Shown here piece after piece: positions 1 to 5,438 of a DNA stretch of 6,699 nt. Each line of letters starts with the position of its first letter. The stretch's first letter is position 1. The notes below the pieces were generated by a model. That model had not been told where the DNA came from. It made no database searches and worked only from the letters and a program-made list of their open reading frames with translations. The position numbers and the translations under genes were made by a program. Origin of the DNA: Chloroflexia bacterium (GTDB taxonomy: Bacteria; Chloroflexota; Chloroflexia; Thermomicrobiales; JALYUS01); contig JAICIL010000251.1 in assembly GCA_025924435.1 (NCBI GenBank), positions 1 to 6,699 on the forward strand, read 5' to 3'.

Positions 1-84
1 AGTCAGTTACGACGTGGTGTGGGATCGCAGTCTGGAAAGCCCGCGCTACCCCAGATTGAACGTGAACGGTTCATCAAGAATCGG

Positions 85-100
85 TGGCATGCCCATGCCA
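85..100. repeat. Short perfect palindrome downstream of the DinB gene
   Basis: TGGCATG and CATGCCA flank a 2-base centre, 20 bases past the stop codon of the DinB-family gene. As RNA it could form a 6-bp stem with a 4-base loop. There is no clear U-run after it on the minus strand, only a mixed TTCTTGATG stretch, so it is a weak candidate terminator. A protein-binding operator is equally possible. Nothing else recognisable lies in positions 1-120. Confidence 0.3.
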
Positions 101-120
101 GAACGGGGTCGCTGTCATGC

Positions 121-624
121 TCATTCTCTTGGTTGCGCTCGGTTCGTGTCCGTCGCGAATGTCCAGAGATCCAGTTCCGGCGGAACCAGGCCGATCGCCG
201 TGAGGACGGTGCTGATCTGCCCCCGATGCTCGTTGCCGTGATGGAGCGCCTGGGCGAGCACGACGCCTGCCGGTATCGCGTAGCGCGTCCCTTCCGGCCA
301 CGTGTACGCGAGCAACCGCTCGGCGTCGAACGGCTCGGCCAGGAATGCCTCCCAGCGCGCCGCCATCTCGTCCGCCCGCGTCGTCAGTTCGTCCAGGCTC
401 GGCGGATCGTCCGTTTTCCAATCCCAGTCGGGGTGCCGATCCGAGAGGCGGAAACAGTAGTTCGCTTCCGCCGCGACGATGTGCCAGAGCGTGGCGACGG
501 GATCCCCGTAGACTCCGGTCACCGTGGACTCCAGTTGGGCGGGCGCCAGGGCGCGACAGAACACGAGCAGCCGACGCGTCGCCCAGGCGGTATGGCGGAA
601 GGCATCGAGCAAGCCATCGTTCAT
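121..624 (-). CDS. DinB-fold family protein (putative metal-dependent four-helix-bundle enzyme)
   Basis: A 167-residue protein, normal length for the DinB/YfiT-like superfamily, which folds as a four-helix bundle with a metal site made by three histidines. The candidate triad is visible: H48 in LWHIVAAE, then H129 and H133 in the block HHGNEHRGQI (residues 128-137), the signature HxxxHRGQ end of the family. Members include thiol-dependent transferases (bacillithiol or mycothiol S-transferases) and many proteins of unknown role, often stress-induced; the substrate cannot be read from the sequence. It is soluble, with no signal peptide. The start is fixed by a strong Shine-Dalgarno GGGAGGA six bases upstream. 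An ATG at 629-631 is in another frame and lies at that ribosome-binding site. The gene follows doxX on the same strand after 52 bases and is the last gene of the array in this window. Family call is firm; function is not. Confidence 0.88.
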   Translation of the reverse strand: MNDGLLDAFRHTAWATRRLLVFCRALAPAQLESTVTGVYGDPVATLWHIVAAEANYCFRLSDRHPDWDWKTDDPPSLDELTTRADEMAARWEAFLAEPFDAERLLAYTWPEGTRYAIPAGVVLAQALHHGNEHRGQISTVLTAIGLVPPELDLWTFATDTNRAQPRE

Positions 625-630
625 GGGTCA

Positions 631-637
631 TCCTCCC
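631..637 (-). promoter_or_regulatory. Shine-Dalgarno site of the DinB-family gene
   Basis: GGGAGGA lies 6 bases before the ATG at 622-624. It is one of the strongest ribosome-binding sites in the window and decides this start over the out-of-frame ATG at 629-631. Confidence 0.8.
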
Positions 638-676
638 GGTGTCGAGTGCCGAGCGGGGATGTTCGGTCGCCTGCCG

Positions 677-1168
677 CTATGCGCGATGGCCGCGCGCATC
701 GAGCGAGTATGCCCCCGGCCCCGTCAGCGCGACCGTGGCGGCGGCAACCGCGAAAAGGAAGGCCATCTCGTACCCACCCTGCCCGTGGAACCCCGTCTTC
801 CAGTGCGCCTTGCGGATCGCGACGAGCATATTGAAGAGCACGGCGGGCGCGACGAGTCGCGTCTTGAAGCCTGCGGCGAGGGCGAGGCCGCCCGCGAACT
901 CCGCCAGACCGGCGGCGACGGCGGCCTGGCGCGGCAGGGGGACGCCCATTCGCTCCAGCCCGCCGCTAAATGCCGCGAGGCCGCCCCGCTCGACGGTGGC
1001 GGGGAAGTTGCTGCCCATCATCCTGGCGAGCGCGGCGGGCGGCGTCTTGCCGGGGCCACCGAAGAGTTTCGGGTAGCCGTGCGTCATCAGGCTCCCTCCG
1101 ACGCCCAGCCGGAGCAGCAGCAATCCCCAATCCGTCAATGCGGTTGTCACTCGCTCGTCACCGTTCAT
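677..1168 (-). CDS. DoxX family membrane protein
   Basis: A 163-residue integral membrane protein of the DoxX/SURF4-like family. Four hydrophobic segments are visible at about residues 11-30, 82-100, 103-119 and 133-150. Family landmarks are HGYPKLFG (30-37) after the first helix, the small-residue motif EFAGGLALAAG (90-100) in the second, and the loop HWKTGFHGQGGYE (122-134) before the last helix. DoxX proteins are linked to redox and thiol stress or to quinone-dependent oxidation, but most members, including this one, have no proven reaction. The start at 1168 is preferred over an in-frame ATG at 1189: GGAGG sits 6 bases before the former, while the longer start has no ribosome-binding site and would add only MKRWRRC. 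It lies 64 bases after galE and 52 bases before the DinB gene, so co-transcription is plausible. Confidence 0.88.
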   Translation of the reverse strand: MNGDERVTTALTDWGLLLLRLGVGGSLMTHGYPKLFGGPGKTPPAALARMMGSNFPATVERGGLAAFSGGLERMGVPLPRQAAVAAGLAEFAGGLALAAGFKTRLVAPAVLFNMLVAIRKAHWKTGFHGQGGYEMAFLFAVAAATVALTGPGAYSLDARGHRA

Positions 1169-1174
1169 GCATCG

Positions 1175-1180
1175 CCTCCA
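1175..1180 (-). promoter_or_regulatory. Shine-Dalgarno site of the DoxX gene
   Basis: TGGAGG lies 6 bases before the ATG at 1166-1168. It supports the internal Met as the true start rather than the in-frame ATG seven codons upstream, which has no purine-rich site before it. Confidence 0.75.
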
Positions 1181-1232
1181 TCGCTTCATCGCGCAACGCG
1201 GAATACGCGCACTCCCTGTACGCTCTCCATGG

Positions 1233-2216
1233 CTATTGCGTATAGCCGTTCGGGTGTGCTTGCCGCCATGTCCAGGCGCTCGCGATCATGTCATCGAGCG
1301 TACGCGTGGCGCGCCAGCCGAGCAGTTCCGCCGCGCGGGACGGGTCGGCGTAGACGACCGCCGCGTCCGCGCCGCCGGGCCGTCGCGGCCCTTCCTCGGT
1401 CGGCACGGGCCGGTCCGTGATGCCGCGCACCGCGTCCACGATCTGCCGCACCGAGACACCCGTCCCCGTCCCCAGGTTGAGGGTCAGCGTCGGGTGCCGG
1501 TCGAGCGCTTCGAGCGCGCGGACGTGCGCCTCCGCGAGGTCCACGACGTGGATGTAATCGCGGATGCACGTCCCGTCGGGCGTCGGATAGTCGCTGCCGA
1601 GAATCGTCAGATGTGGCCGCTTCCCCTCCGCGACCGCCAGGGCGAGCGGCACGAGATGCGTCTCGTGGCTCCGATCCTCGCCGAAGCGCGCGGAGGCCCC
1701 CGCCGGGTTGAAGTAGCGCAGGATCGCCGCGCGCAGGCCGCGCAGTTGCGCGTGCCACTCCGTCATCTCCTCGATCATGATTTTCGTCAGGCCGTACGGG
1801 TTCAGCGCCTGTCGCGGCAATGACTCCGTCACCGGCATCGTCTCCGGCTGCCCGTAGACGGTGCAGGAGGAGGAGAAAACGAAGCGGAGGCAGTCGTGCG
1901 CGAACATCGCGTCGAAGAGATTGCACGCGCCGACGAGGTTGTTGGAGAAGTATGCTTCGGGTCGCTCCATGCTCTCGCCGACGAGTGCGTACGACGCGAA
2001 GTGGAGGACGGCATCGGGGCGGTGGTCCGCGAACGCCCGCATCACCGCATCGCGGTCGCGCAGATCCGCCTGCACAAAGGTCGCGCCCTCGTGGACGGCG
2101 TCGCGGTGGCCGAGTTCGAGATTGTCGAGCGCGATCACCTCGTGCCCGGCATCGAGCAGGACTTCGGTCGTGACGCTGCCGATATACCCGGCGGCGCCGG
2201 TGACGAGCGTTTTCAC
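1233..2216 (-). CDS. galE: UDP-glucose 4-epimerase
   Basis: A 327-residue cytoplasmic short-chain dehydrogenase/reductase-type epimerase. It interconverts UDP-glucose and UDP-galactose using tightly bound NAD, for galactose use (Leloir pathway) or surface polysaccharide precursors. The N-terminus MKTLVTGAAGYIGS carries the GxxGxxG dinucleotide loop (G7, G10, G13). Catalytic residues are S117 in FSSSCTVYG, and Y141 and K145 in NPYGLTK. The C-terminal substrate part is typical: RDYIHVVDLAEAH (219-231), LNLGTGTGVS (247-256) and the RRPGG...YADPSRAAELLGW block. Length is close to the usual 330-340. GTG at 2216 is chosen over GTG at 2222 because AAGGGG then sits 5 bases upstream and the protein begins at the canonical first beta strand. 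The residue matching E. coli Tyr299 is V288, a small gatekeeper that may allow N-acetylated substrates. The gene starts 21 bases after the molybdopterin-binding gene, probably by read-through rather than shared pathway. Confidence 0.95.
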   Translation of the reverse strand: MKTLVTGAAGYIGSVTTEVLLDAGHEVIALDNLELGHRDAVHEGATFVQADLRDRDAVMRAFADHRPDAVLHFASYALVGESMERPEAYFSNNLVGACNLFDAMFAHDCLRFVFSSSCTVYGQPETMPVTESLPRQALNPYGLTKIMIEEMTEWHAQLRGLRAAILRYFNPAGASARFGEDRSHETHLVPLALAVAEGKRPHLTILGSDYPTPDGTCIRDYIHVVDLAEAHVRALEALDRHPTLTLNLGTGTGVSVRQIVDAVRGITDRPVPTEEGPRRPGGADAAVVYADPSRAAELLGWRATRTLDDMIASAWTWRQAHPNGYTQ

Positions 2217-2221
2217 GCGCA

Positions 2222-2227
2222 CCCCTT
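2222..2227 (-). promoter_or_regulatory. galE: Shine-Dalgarno site deciding the galE start
   Basis: AAGGGG lies 5 bases before the GTG at 2214-2216. An in-frame GTG at 2220-2222 overlaps this purine run and would leave too little spacing, so the start two codons further in is favoured. Confidence 0.6.
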
Positions 2228-2237
2228 TCCGTGACGA

Positions 2238-3281
2238 TTACTCGTCGGCAGCGGCAATTTCCGGGCCAGCGTAATCGGGGAACCGGAACGCCATGCCTTT
2301 GTTGAGCAGCCCGCCGTGTCCGAGCGCGGCGAGCGTGCGCGCCGTCACCCGCTCGCCCGCGAAGAAGCGGGGGAGGATCAGATCGAGCACCGTCGCCCGC
2401 GAGAACATGCCGCAGGAGGCCATGCCGAGGATCGGCGTCTCGCCGAGGTAGGCGAGCCAGTACGTGCTGCCCGGATGCGCGGGGACACCCCGCTTCTCCC
2501 ACCGCACGCCGAGGCCGTCCAGCGCCTGCACCGTGAGATCGAGCGGATCGGTCGAGGTGACGCCCGCGCAGAGGATCATGTCAACGCCATCGGCGATCAG
2601 CGACCGCACGGCGTCCATGACGGTCGCGCGGTCGTTCGTCGGATGCACGATGGCGACGATCTCCGAGCCGAACCAGGTCACTTTCCCGGTGATCGCCTCG
2701 CGGAAGCGTTCGCCCGCCGCCGGGAGGAGTTCCTCGCGAACGACGACGCCGACCCGGCGGTGGATGAACGGCAGAACCCGGAGGATACCCGCCCCGCCCC
2801 GCGCGATCCGCACCGCCGCATCCAGCGATGCCTCTTGCGTGACGAGCGGCGTCACCTTGACGCCCGCCACCGCCTGCCGCTCGCGCACGATCTGCGCGTC
2901 GAACAGCGTCCAGACCGACATGTCGGGGATCGAATTGATCTCCAGCAACCGTTCCGCATCCACCGCGAGCAGACCCCGCTCGCGGGCGCGGAGCGGGATC
3001 ATGCTCTCGTGCGGATCGCCGATCTGGATGCCCGCCGCCGCCACCGCGCACGCGAGCCGCCGGGCCGCCGCATCCTCATGGACGTCGCCCGATTCGAGCG
3101 CGATGAGATGCACCGTGCGATCCGCCGCGCGGAGGGCGGGCAGATCATCCTCGCCGAGCAGATGGCCCTTGCGGAGCCGGACGCGATCCGCGCCGACGAT
3201 CGCCTGCACGTCGTGCGCGAGCACGCGACCCGCGATCGTCGCGGCGGAGATGTCGGCGGTGTGCACGATCTCCGGTTTCAT
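2238..3281 (-). CDS. Stand-alone molybdopterin-binding domain protein (MoeA/MogA-like fold)
   Basis: A 347-residue soluble protein. The N-terminal part (about 1-60) has the pattern GRVLAHDV (18-25) followed by RKGHLLGEDDLPAL (37-50), which resembles the start of molybdopterin-binding proteins encoded beside xanthine dehydrogenase-type genes. The C-terminal part (about 175-310) matches the MoCF/MogA fold: GVVV strand (178-181), the binding-loop region ILCAGVTSTDPLDLT (236-250), and PAHPGSTYWLAYLGETPILG (267-286), analogous to the MoeA segment before its PGNP motif. Here that motif is replaced by MASCGMF (287-293). It probably binds or senses molybdopterin or inserts metal, but this is inferred. 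The ATG overlaps the Nudix stop (ATGA, 3278-3281). The reading frame runs open up to 3977, but that extension covers the Nudix and mocA genes in another frame and is rejected. The stop is TAA, 21 bases before galE. Confidence 0.85.
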   Translation of the reverse strand: MKPEIVHTADISAATIAGRVLAHDVQAIVGADRVRLRKGHLLGEDDLPALRAADRTVHLIALESGDVHEDAAARRLACAVAAAGIQIGDPHESMIPLRARERGLLAVDAERLLEINSIPDMSVWTLFDAQIVRERQAVAGVKVTPLVTQEASLDAAVRIARGGAGILRVLPFIHRRVGVVVREELLPAAGERFREAITGKVTWFGSEIVAIVHPTNDRATVMDAVRSLIADGVDMILCAGVTSTDPLDLTVQALDGLGVRWEKRGVPAHPGSTYWLAYLGETPILGMASCGMFSRATVLDLILPRFFAGERVTARTLAALGHGGLLNKGMAFRFPDYAGPEIAAADE

Positions 3282-3718
3282 CGCGGCATCACTTCCTGCC
3301 CATCGCCGACGAACGCCTGCCAGTCGGCGATGATGCGCGCGTCGTGGTCGAAGGCGAGCGGCGGCAGGCTGTCGGGAGCGAAGTAGCCGATGGCGGCGAT
3401 CTCCTCTTCCTGGATGACGGGGATAGCGGACTCCGCAATCGTGCCGGTGTAGACGATGAGGACAACCGGATTCCCCGGTTCGGAATAGACGCCGAGCAGG
3501 TGCGTCAGGATCATGGGCAGGCCGAGTTCCTCCCGCACTTCGCGCTCGGCGGCGCGCTCGACTTGCTCGCCGCGATCGACGTATCCCGATGGAAACGTCC
3601 AGAGACCGATGCGCGGCTCCATCGCGCGTTGTTGCAGGAGGATGCCGCGCGCATCGGCGATGATCACCGCGACCGCGACCTTCGGATCGCGATAGAAGGG
3701 CGCTCCCGGCGCGCTCAT
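3278..3718 (-). CDS. Nudix hydrolase
   Basis: A 146-residue protein with a complete Nudix box at residues 45-67: G45, E51, then REVREELGL (59-67), matching GX5EX7REUXEEXGU exactly. The metal-binding glutamates E60, E63 and E64 are intact, so it should be an active Mg-dependent hydrolase of a nucleoside diphosphate linked to another moiety. The N-terminal strand DPKVAVAVII and the segment LWTFPSGYVDRGE resemble the ADP-ribose pyrophosphatase/NADH pyrophosphatase-like branch, but substrate cannot be assigned from the box. Both ends are coupled: its ATG overlaps the mocA stop (ATGA, 3715-3718) and its stop overlaps the next start (ATGA, 3278-3281). GGAAG lies 5 bases before the start. Lying between a molybdopterin cytidylyltransferase and a molybdopterin-binding protein, it may act on a cofactor-related nucleotide, which is inference. 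Confidence 0.93.
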   Translation of the reverse strand: MSAPGAPFYRDPKVAVAVIIADARGILLQQRAMEPRIGLWTFPSGYVDRGEQVERAAEREVREELGLPMILTHLLGVYSEPGNPVVLIVYTGTIAESAIPVIQEEEIAAIGYFAPDSLPPLAFDHDARIIADWQAFVGDGQEVMPR

Positions 3719-4323
3719 CGCGCCGCTTCCATGCGCGCGCGGATGCGGGCGTAGTCGTCCGGCGTGTCAATGTCGTCGAGGAGGGAACCGGGCACGGGCA
3801 CTTCGAGCACCATGTCCATGTGCTTGCGGAGGATGGGCCGCGCGCCCGTGTCGCCCTTGAGATTCTCAAGCAGTAGCCATGTCGCGCGCGCGAGCAGCAC
3901 CGGATTGCCCCATTCCCCATCGTACACCGGCACGATGAACGGCCCGCCCGTCTGCTCGTACGCGCGGAGGATCGCATCCACGACGGTCGGCGCGAGGAGC
4001 GGCTGATCGCCGACGACCATCAGCGCGGCGGCTACGTCGTCACCCAGTGATTTGACACCGGCGCGGACGCTCGTGCTCTGACCTTCCGCGTACGCGTCGT
4101 TGCGGACGACAGTGATGTCCGTGAGATCGAGCGCCGCCGCGATCTCGTCCGCCGCGTGGCCGAGCACGAGCACGATGCGATCCACCCGCGACGCGCGCAG
4201 CGCATCGAGCGTGTAGGCGAGCGCCGGGCGACCGGCAATTGGCGCGAGTTGCTTCGGCTGGCCGAGGCGGGACGATGACCCGGCGGCGAGCACAACGGCC
4301 GCAACCGCCCCCCGCTGGCTCAC
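3715..4323 (-). CDS. mocA: Molybdenum cofactor cytidylyltransferase, MocA/MobA-like NTP transferase
   Basis: A 202-residue nucleotidyltransferase that is predicted to join CTP to Mo-molybdopterin, giving molybdopterin cytosine dinucleotide, the cofactor form used by bacterial xanthine dehydrogenase/CO dehydrogenase-type enzymes. Visible motifs: the nucleotide-binding loop VLAAGSSSRLGQPKQL (11-26), YAEGQSTSVRAG (78-89), the metal-site segment VVGDQPLL (103-110), WGNP (138-141), GDTGAR (157-162) and the C-terminal DIDTPDDY (184-191). The loop reads LAAG rather than the LAGG of GTP-using MobA, which favours CTP. GTG at 4323 is the start: it overlaps the xdhC stop as GTGA and places the loop near residue 11, as is usual. 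The frame is open further to 4728, but that part is antisense-free overlap with xdhC in another frame and is spurious. The downstream end overlaps the Nudix start by 4 bases. Confidence 0.9.
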   Translation of the reverse strand: MSQRGAVAAVVLAAGSSSRLGQPKQLAPIAGRPALAYTLDALRASRVDRIVLVLGHAADEIAAALDLTDITVVRNDAYAEGQSTSVRAGVKSLGDDVAAALMVVGDQPLLAPTVVDAILRAYEQTGGPFIVPVYDGEWGNPVLLARATWLLLENLKGDTGARPILRKHMDMVLEVPVPGSLLDDIDTPDDYARIRARMEAAR

Positions 4324-5099
4324 GCGGTGGCCCCGGCGCTCGTCCGCCGCGCGTCCATAAAACCGCCGGAGCGGCCGGAGCGCACCGCCAACATCTCCGC
4401 GAGGATGCTCAGCGCGATCTCCTCGGGCGACACCGCGCCGATATCCAGGCCGATCGGGGCGTGGATGCGCGCGAGGTCGTCCTCGCTCACGCCCTCGGCG
4501 CGCAGGGTGGCGACGCGATCCGCGTGCGTCTTGCGGCTGCCGATCGCGCCGATGTAGCGGAGCGGGTGGGGGAGCGCGGCCTTCAGCGCCGGTCGCTCGA
4601 ACTTCGGGTCGTGCGAGAGGATGACGAGGTAGGTTTCGGCGTCGAGCGCGACCTGCGCCAGCCCCTTGTCCGGCCAGGCGAGGATGCGCTTCTCGACATG
4701 CGGGAAGCGTTCCTCGGTCAGGAACCACTCGCGCGCGTCAATCAGCGTTACATCGAAGCCGAGGTCCTGCGCGAACTTCGTCAGCGGGATCGCGATGTGC
4801 GCCGCGCCGACGACGACGAGGCTCGGCGGTGGCGGATAGGACTCGATGAAGACGCGCGACTCGCCGGATGCGGCGGATAAGAGCCGCTCCTGTGTCTGTC
4901 GCGCGCGCAGCGACTCCGCCGCCATCGCCGCCAATTGTCGGTCTATCGCGCCGTCGCCGCTCGTGCCCTGGAGGAGACTCGCATCCTCGCCGACGAGCAG
5001 TTCCGTGCCGACATGGTCGCCTTCCAACACCGTCACGGTGGCGACAGGTTTCCGCGCGGCGACGGACGCTTCCAGCGCGCGGAGCAGCGTGAGGTCCAT
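4320..5099 (-). CDS. xdhC: XdhC/CoxI-family molybdenum hydroxylase maturation protein (Rossmann domain)
   Basis: A 259-residue cytoplasmic protein of the XdhC family, which binds molybdenum cofactor, promotes its sulfuration and delivers it to xanthine dehydrogenase-type apo-enzymes. The C-terminal XdhC Rossmann domain is complete: SLVVVGAAHIAIPL (93-106), acidic D121 ending the second strand, ILSHDPKFE (160-168), YIGAIGSRKT (182-191), and IHAPIGLDIGA (212-222) followed by SPEEIALSILAE. Residues 1-75 resemble a worn XdhC N-terminal domain (RKPVATVTVLEG, then LLVGEDASLLQGT) but lack the SGGC and SCGG cysteine motifs. These motifs are present in the separate small protein encoded just upstream. 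Start ATG overlaps the upstream stop by one base (TGATG), with a weak AAGG 7 bases before it; the end overlaps mocA as GTGA. A coxF role is possible given the coxE gene nearby. Confidence 0.92.
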   Translation of the reverse strand: MDLTLLRALEASVAARKPVATVTVLEGDHVGTELLVGEDASLLQGTSGDGAIDRQLAAMAAESLRARQTQERLLSAASGESRVFIESYPPPPSLVVVGAAHIAIPLTKFAQDLGFDVTLIDAREWFLTEERFPHVEKRILAWPDKGLAQVALDAETYLVILSHDPKFERPALKAALPHPLRYIGAIGSRKTHADRVATLRAEGVSEDDLARIHAPIGLDIGAVSPEEIALSILAEMLAVRSGRSGGFMDARRTSAGATA

Positions 5100-5425
5100 C
5101 AGTTTGCCTTGATCGGTTCCACAAAAACGTCAATCTCGCCGCCGCAGGAGAGGCCGACCGTGAAGGCCAGTTCGTCCGCGACGCCGTACGAGACGAGGCG
5201 CGGCTGGCCGGTGCGCAGCACGTCCTGCGCGACATCCACGACCGCCGCCTCGACACACCCGCCGCTCACCGAGCCGACGATGCCGCCCGACGCCGAGATC
5301 GCCATTTTCGCGCCGCGCGGCCGGGGCGCGGAACCCCAGACCTTGACGACGGTCGCGAGGGCGACGGGTTCGCCCGCCCTGAGCCACTCGTCCACCTGCG
5401 GCTGCACATCGTTGAGTGTTGACAT
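5099..5425 (-). CDS. Stand-alone XdhC/CoxI N-terminal domain protein
   Basis: A 108-residue protein that is essentially the XdhC/CoxI N-terminal domain alone. It shows the family signature ALATVVKVWGSAPRPRGAKM (22-41), GSVSGGCVEAAV (51-62, with C57) and the end motif GLSCGGEIDVFVEP (91-104, with C94). The two cysteines are the conserved ones of the family and are plausible sites for cofactor or sulfur handling. It ends directly after the second motif, and the partner Rossmann domain is encoded by the next gene, which starts on the last base of this stop codon (TGATG). The two products probably form one complex equivalent to full-length XdhC. It is not an obvious frameshift product, because each ORF has its own start and clean boundaries. 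The ATG is preceded by a good Shine-Dalgarno, 13 bases after the coxE stop. Confidence 0.9.
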   Translation of the reverse strand: MSTLNDVQPQVDEWLRAGEPVALATVVKVWGSAPRPRGAKMAISASGGIVGSVSGGCVEAAVVDVAQDVLRTGQPRLVSYGVADELAFTVGLSCGGEIDVFVEPIKAN

Positions 5426-5432
5426 GATGAAG

Positions 5433-5438
5433 TCCCTT
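5433..5438 (-). promoter_or_regulatory. Shine-Dalgarno site of the small XdhC-domain gene
   Basis: AAGGGA lies 7 bases before the ATG at 5423-5425 and directly abuts the TAG stop of the coxE-like gene. This suggests re-initiation by ribosomes finishing coxE, with no room for a separate promoter. Confidence 0.65.

Noticed and set aside
19..834. 271-residue plus-strand open frame across the DinB and DoxX genes
   Set aside because: It spans two real genes and their gap, is arginine/proline-rich and has no motifs.
1169..1189. Longer DoxX start at 1189
   Set aside because: No ribosome-binding site precedes it, while GGAGG is ideally placed for the ATG at 1168.
1166..1192. Three GCGATG repeats just upstream of the DoxX start
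   Set aside because: Too short, imperfectly spaced and overlapping the ribosome-binding site; likely chance in GC-rich sequence.
1291..2502. 403-residue minus-strand open frame overlapping galE and the molybdopterin-binding gene
   Set aside because: It is a second-frame shadow: Arg/Ala/Gly-rich, no motifs, straddling two well-supported genes.
2316..3386. 356-residue plus-strand open frame antisense to the molybdopterin-binding gene
   Set aside because: Composition is dominated by R, D, H, E and A with no recognisable domain, as expected of a codon-phase shadow in GC-rich DNA. The opposite strand has a clear family match.
3282..3977. N-terminal extension of the molybdopterin-binding protein to 579 residues
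   Set aside because: The extension lies over the Nudix and mocA genes in another frame, is arginine-rich without family motifs, and the ATG at 3281 makes a clean ATGA overlap with a canonical N-terminus.
4324..4728. N-terminal extension of MocA to 337 residues
   Set aside because: It overlaps the xdhC coding region in another frame and has low-complexity R/A/G composition. The GTG at 4323 gives the normal MocA length.
4320..5425. Frameshifted single xdhC gene
   Set aside because: The small ORF ends neatly after the full N-domain, the next has its own ATG and its own N-terminal segment before the Rossmann domain, so no sequence appears lost or out of frame.
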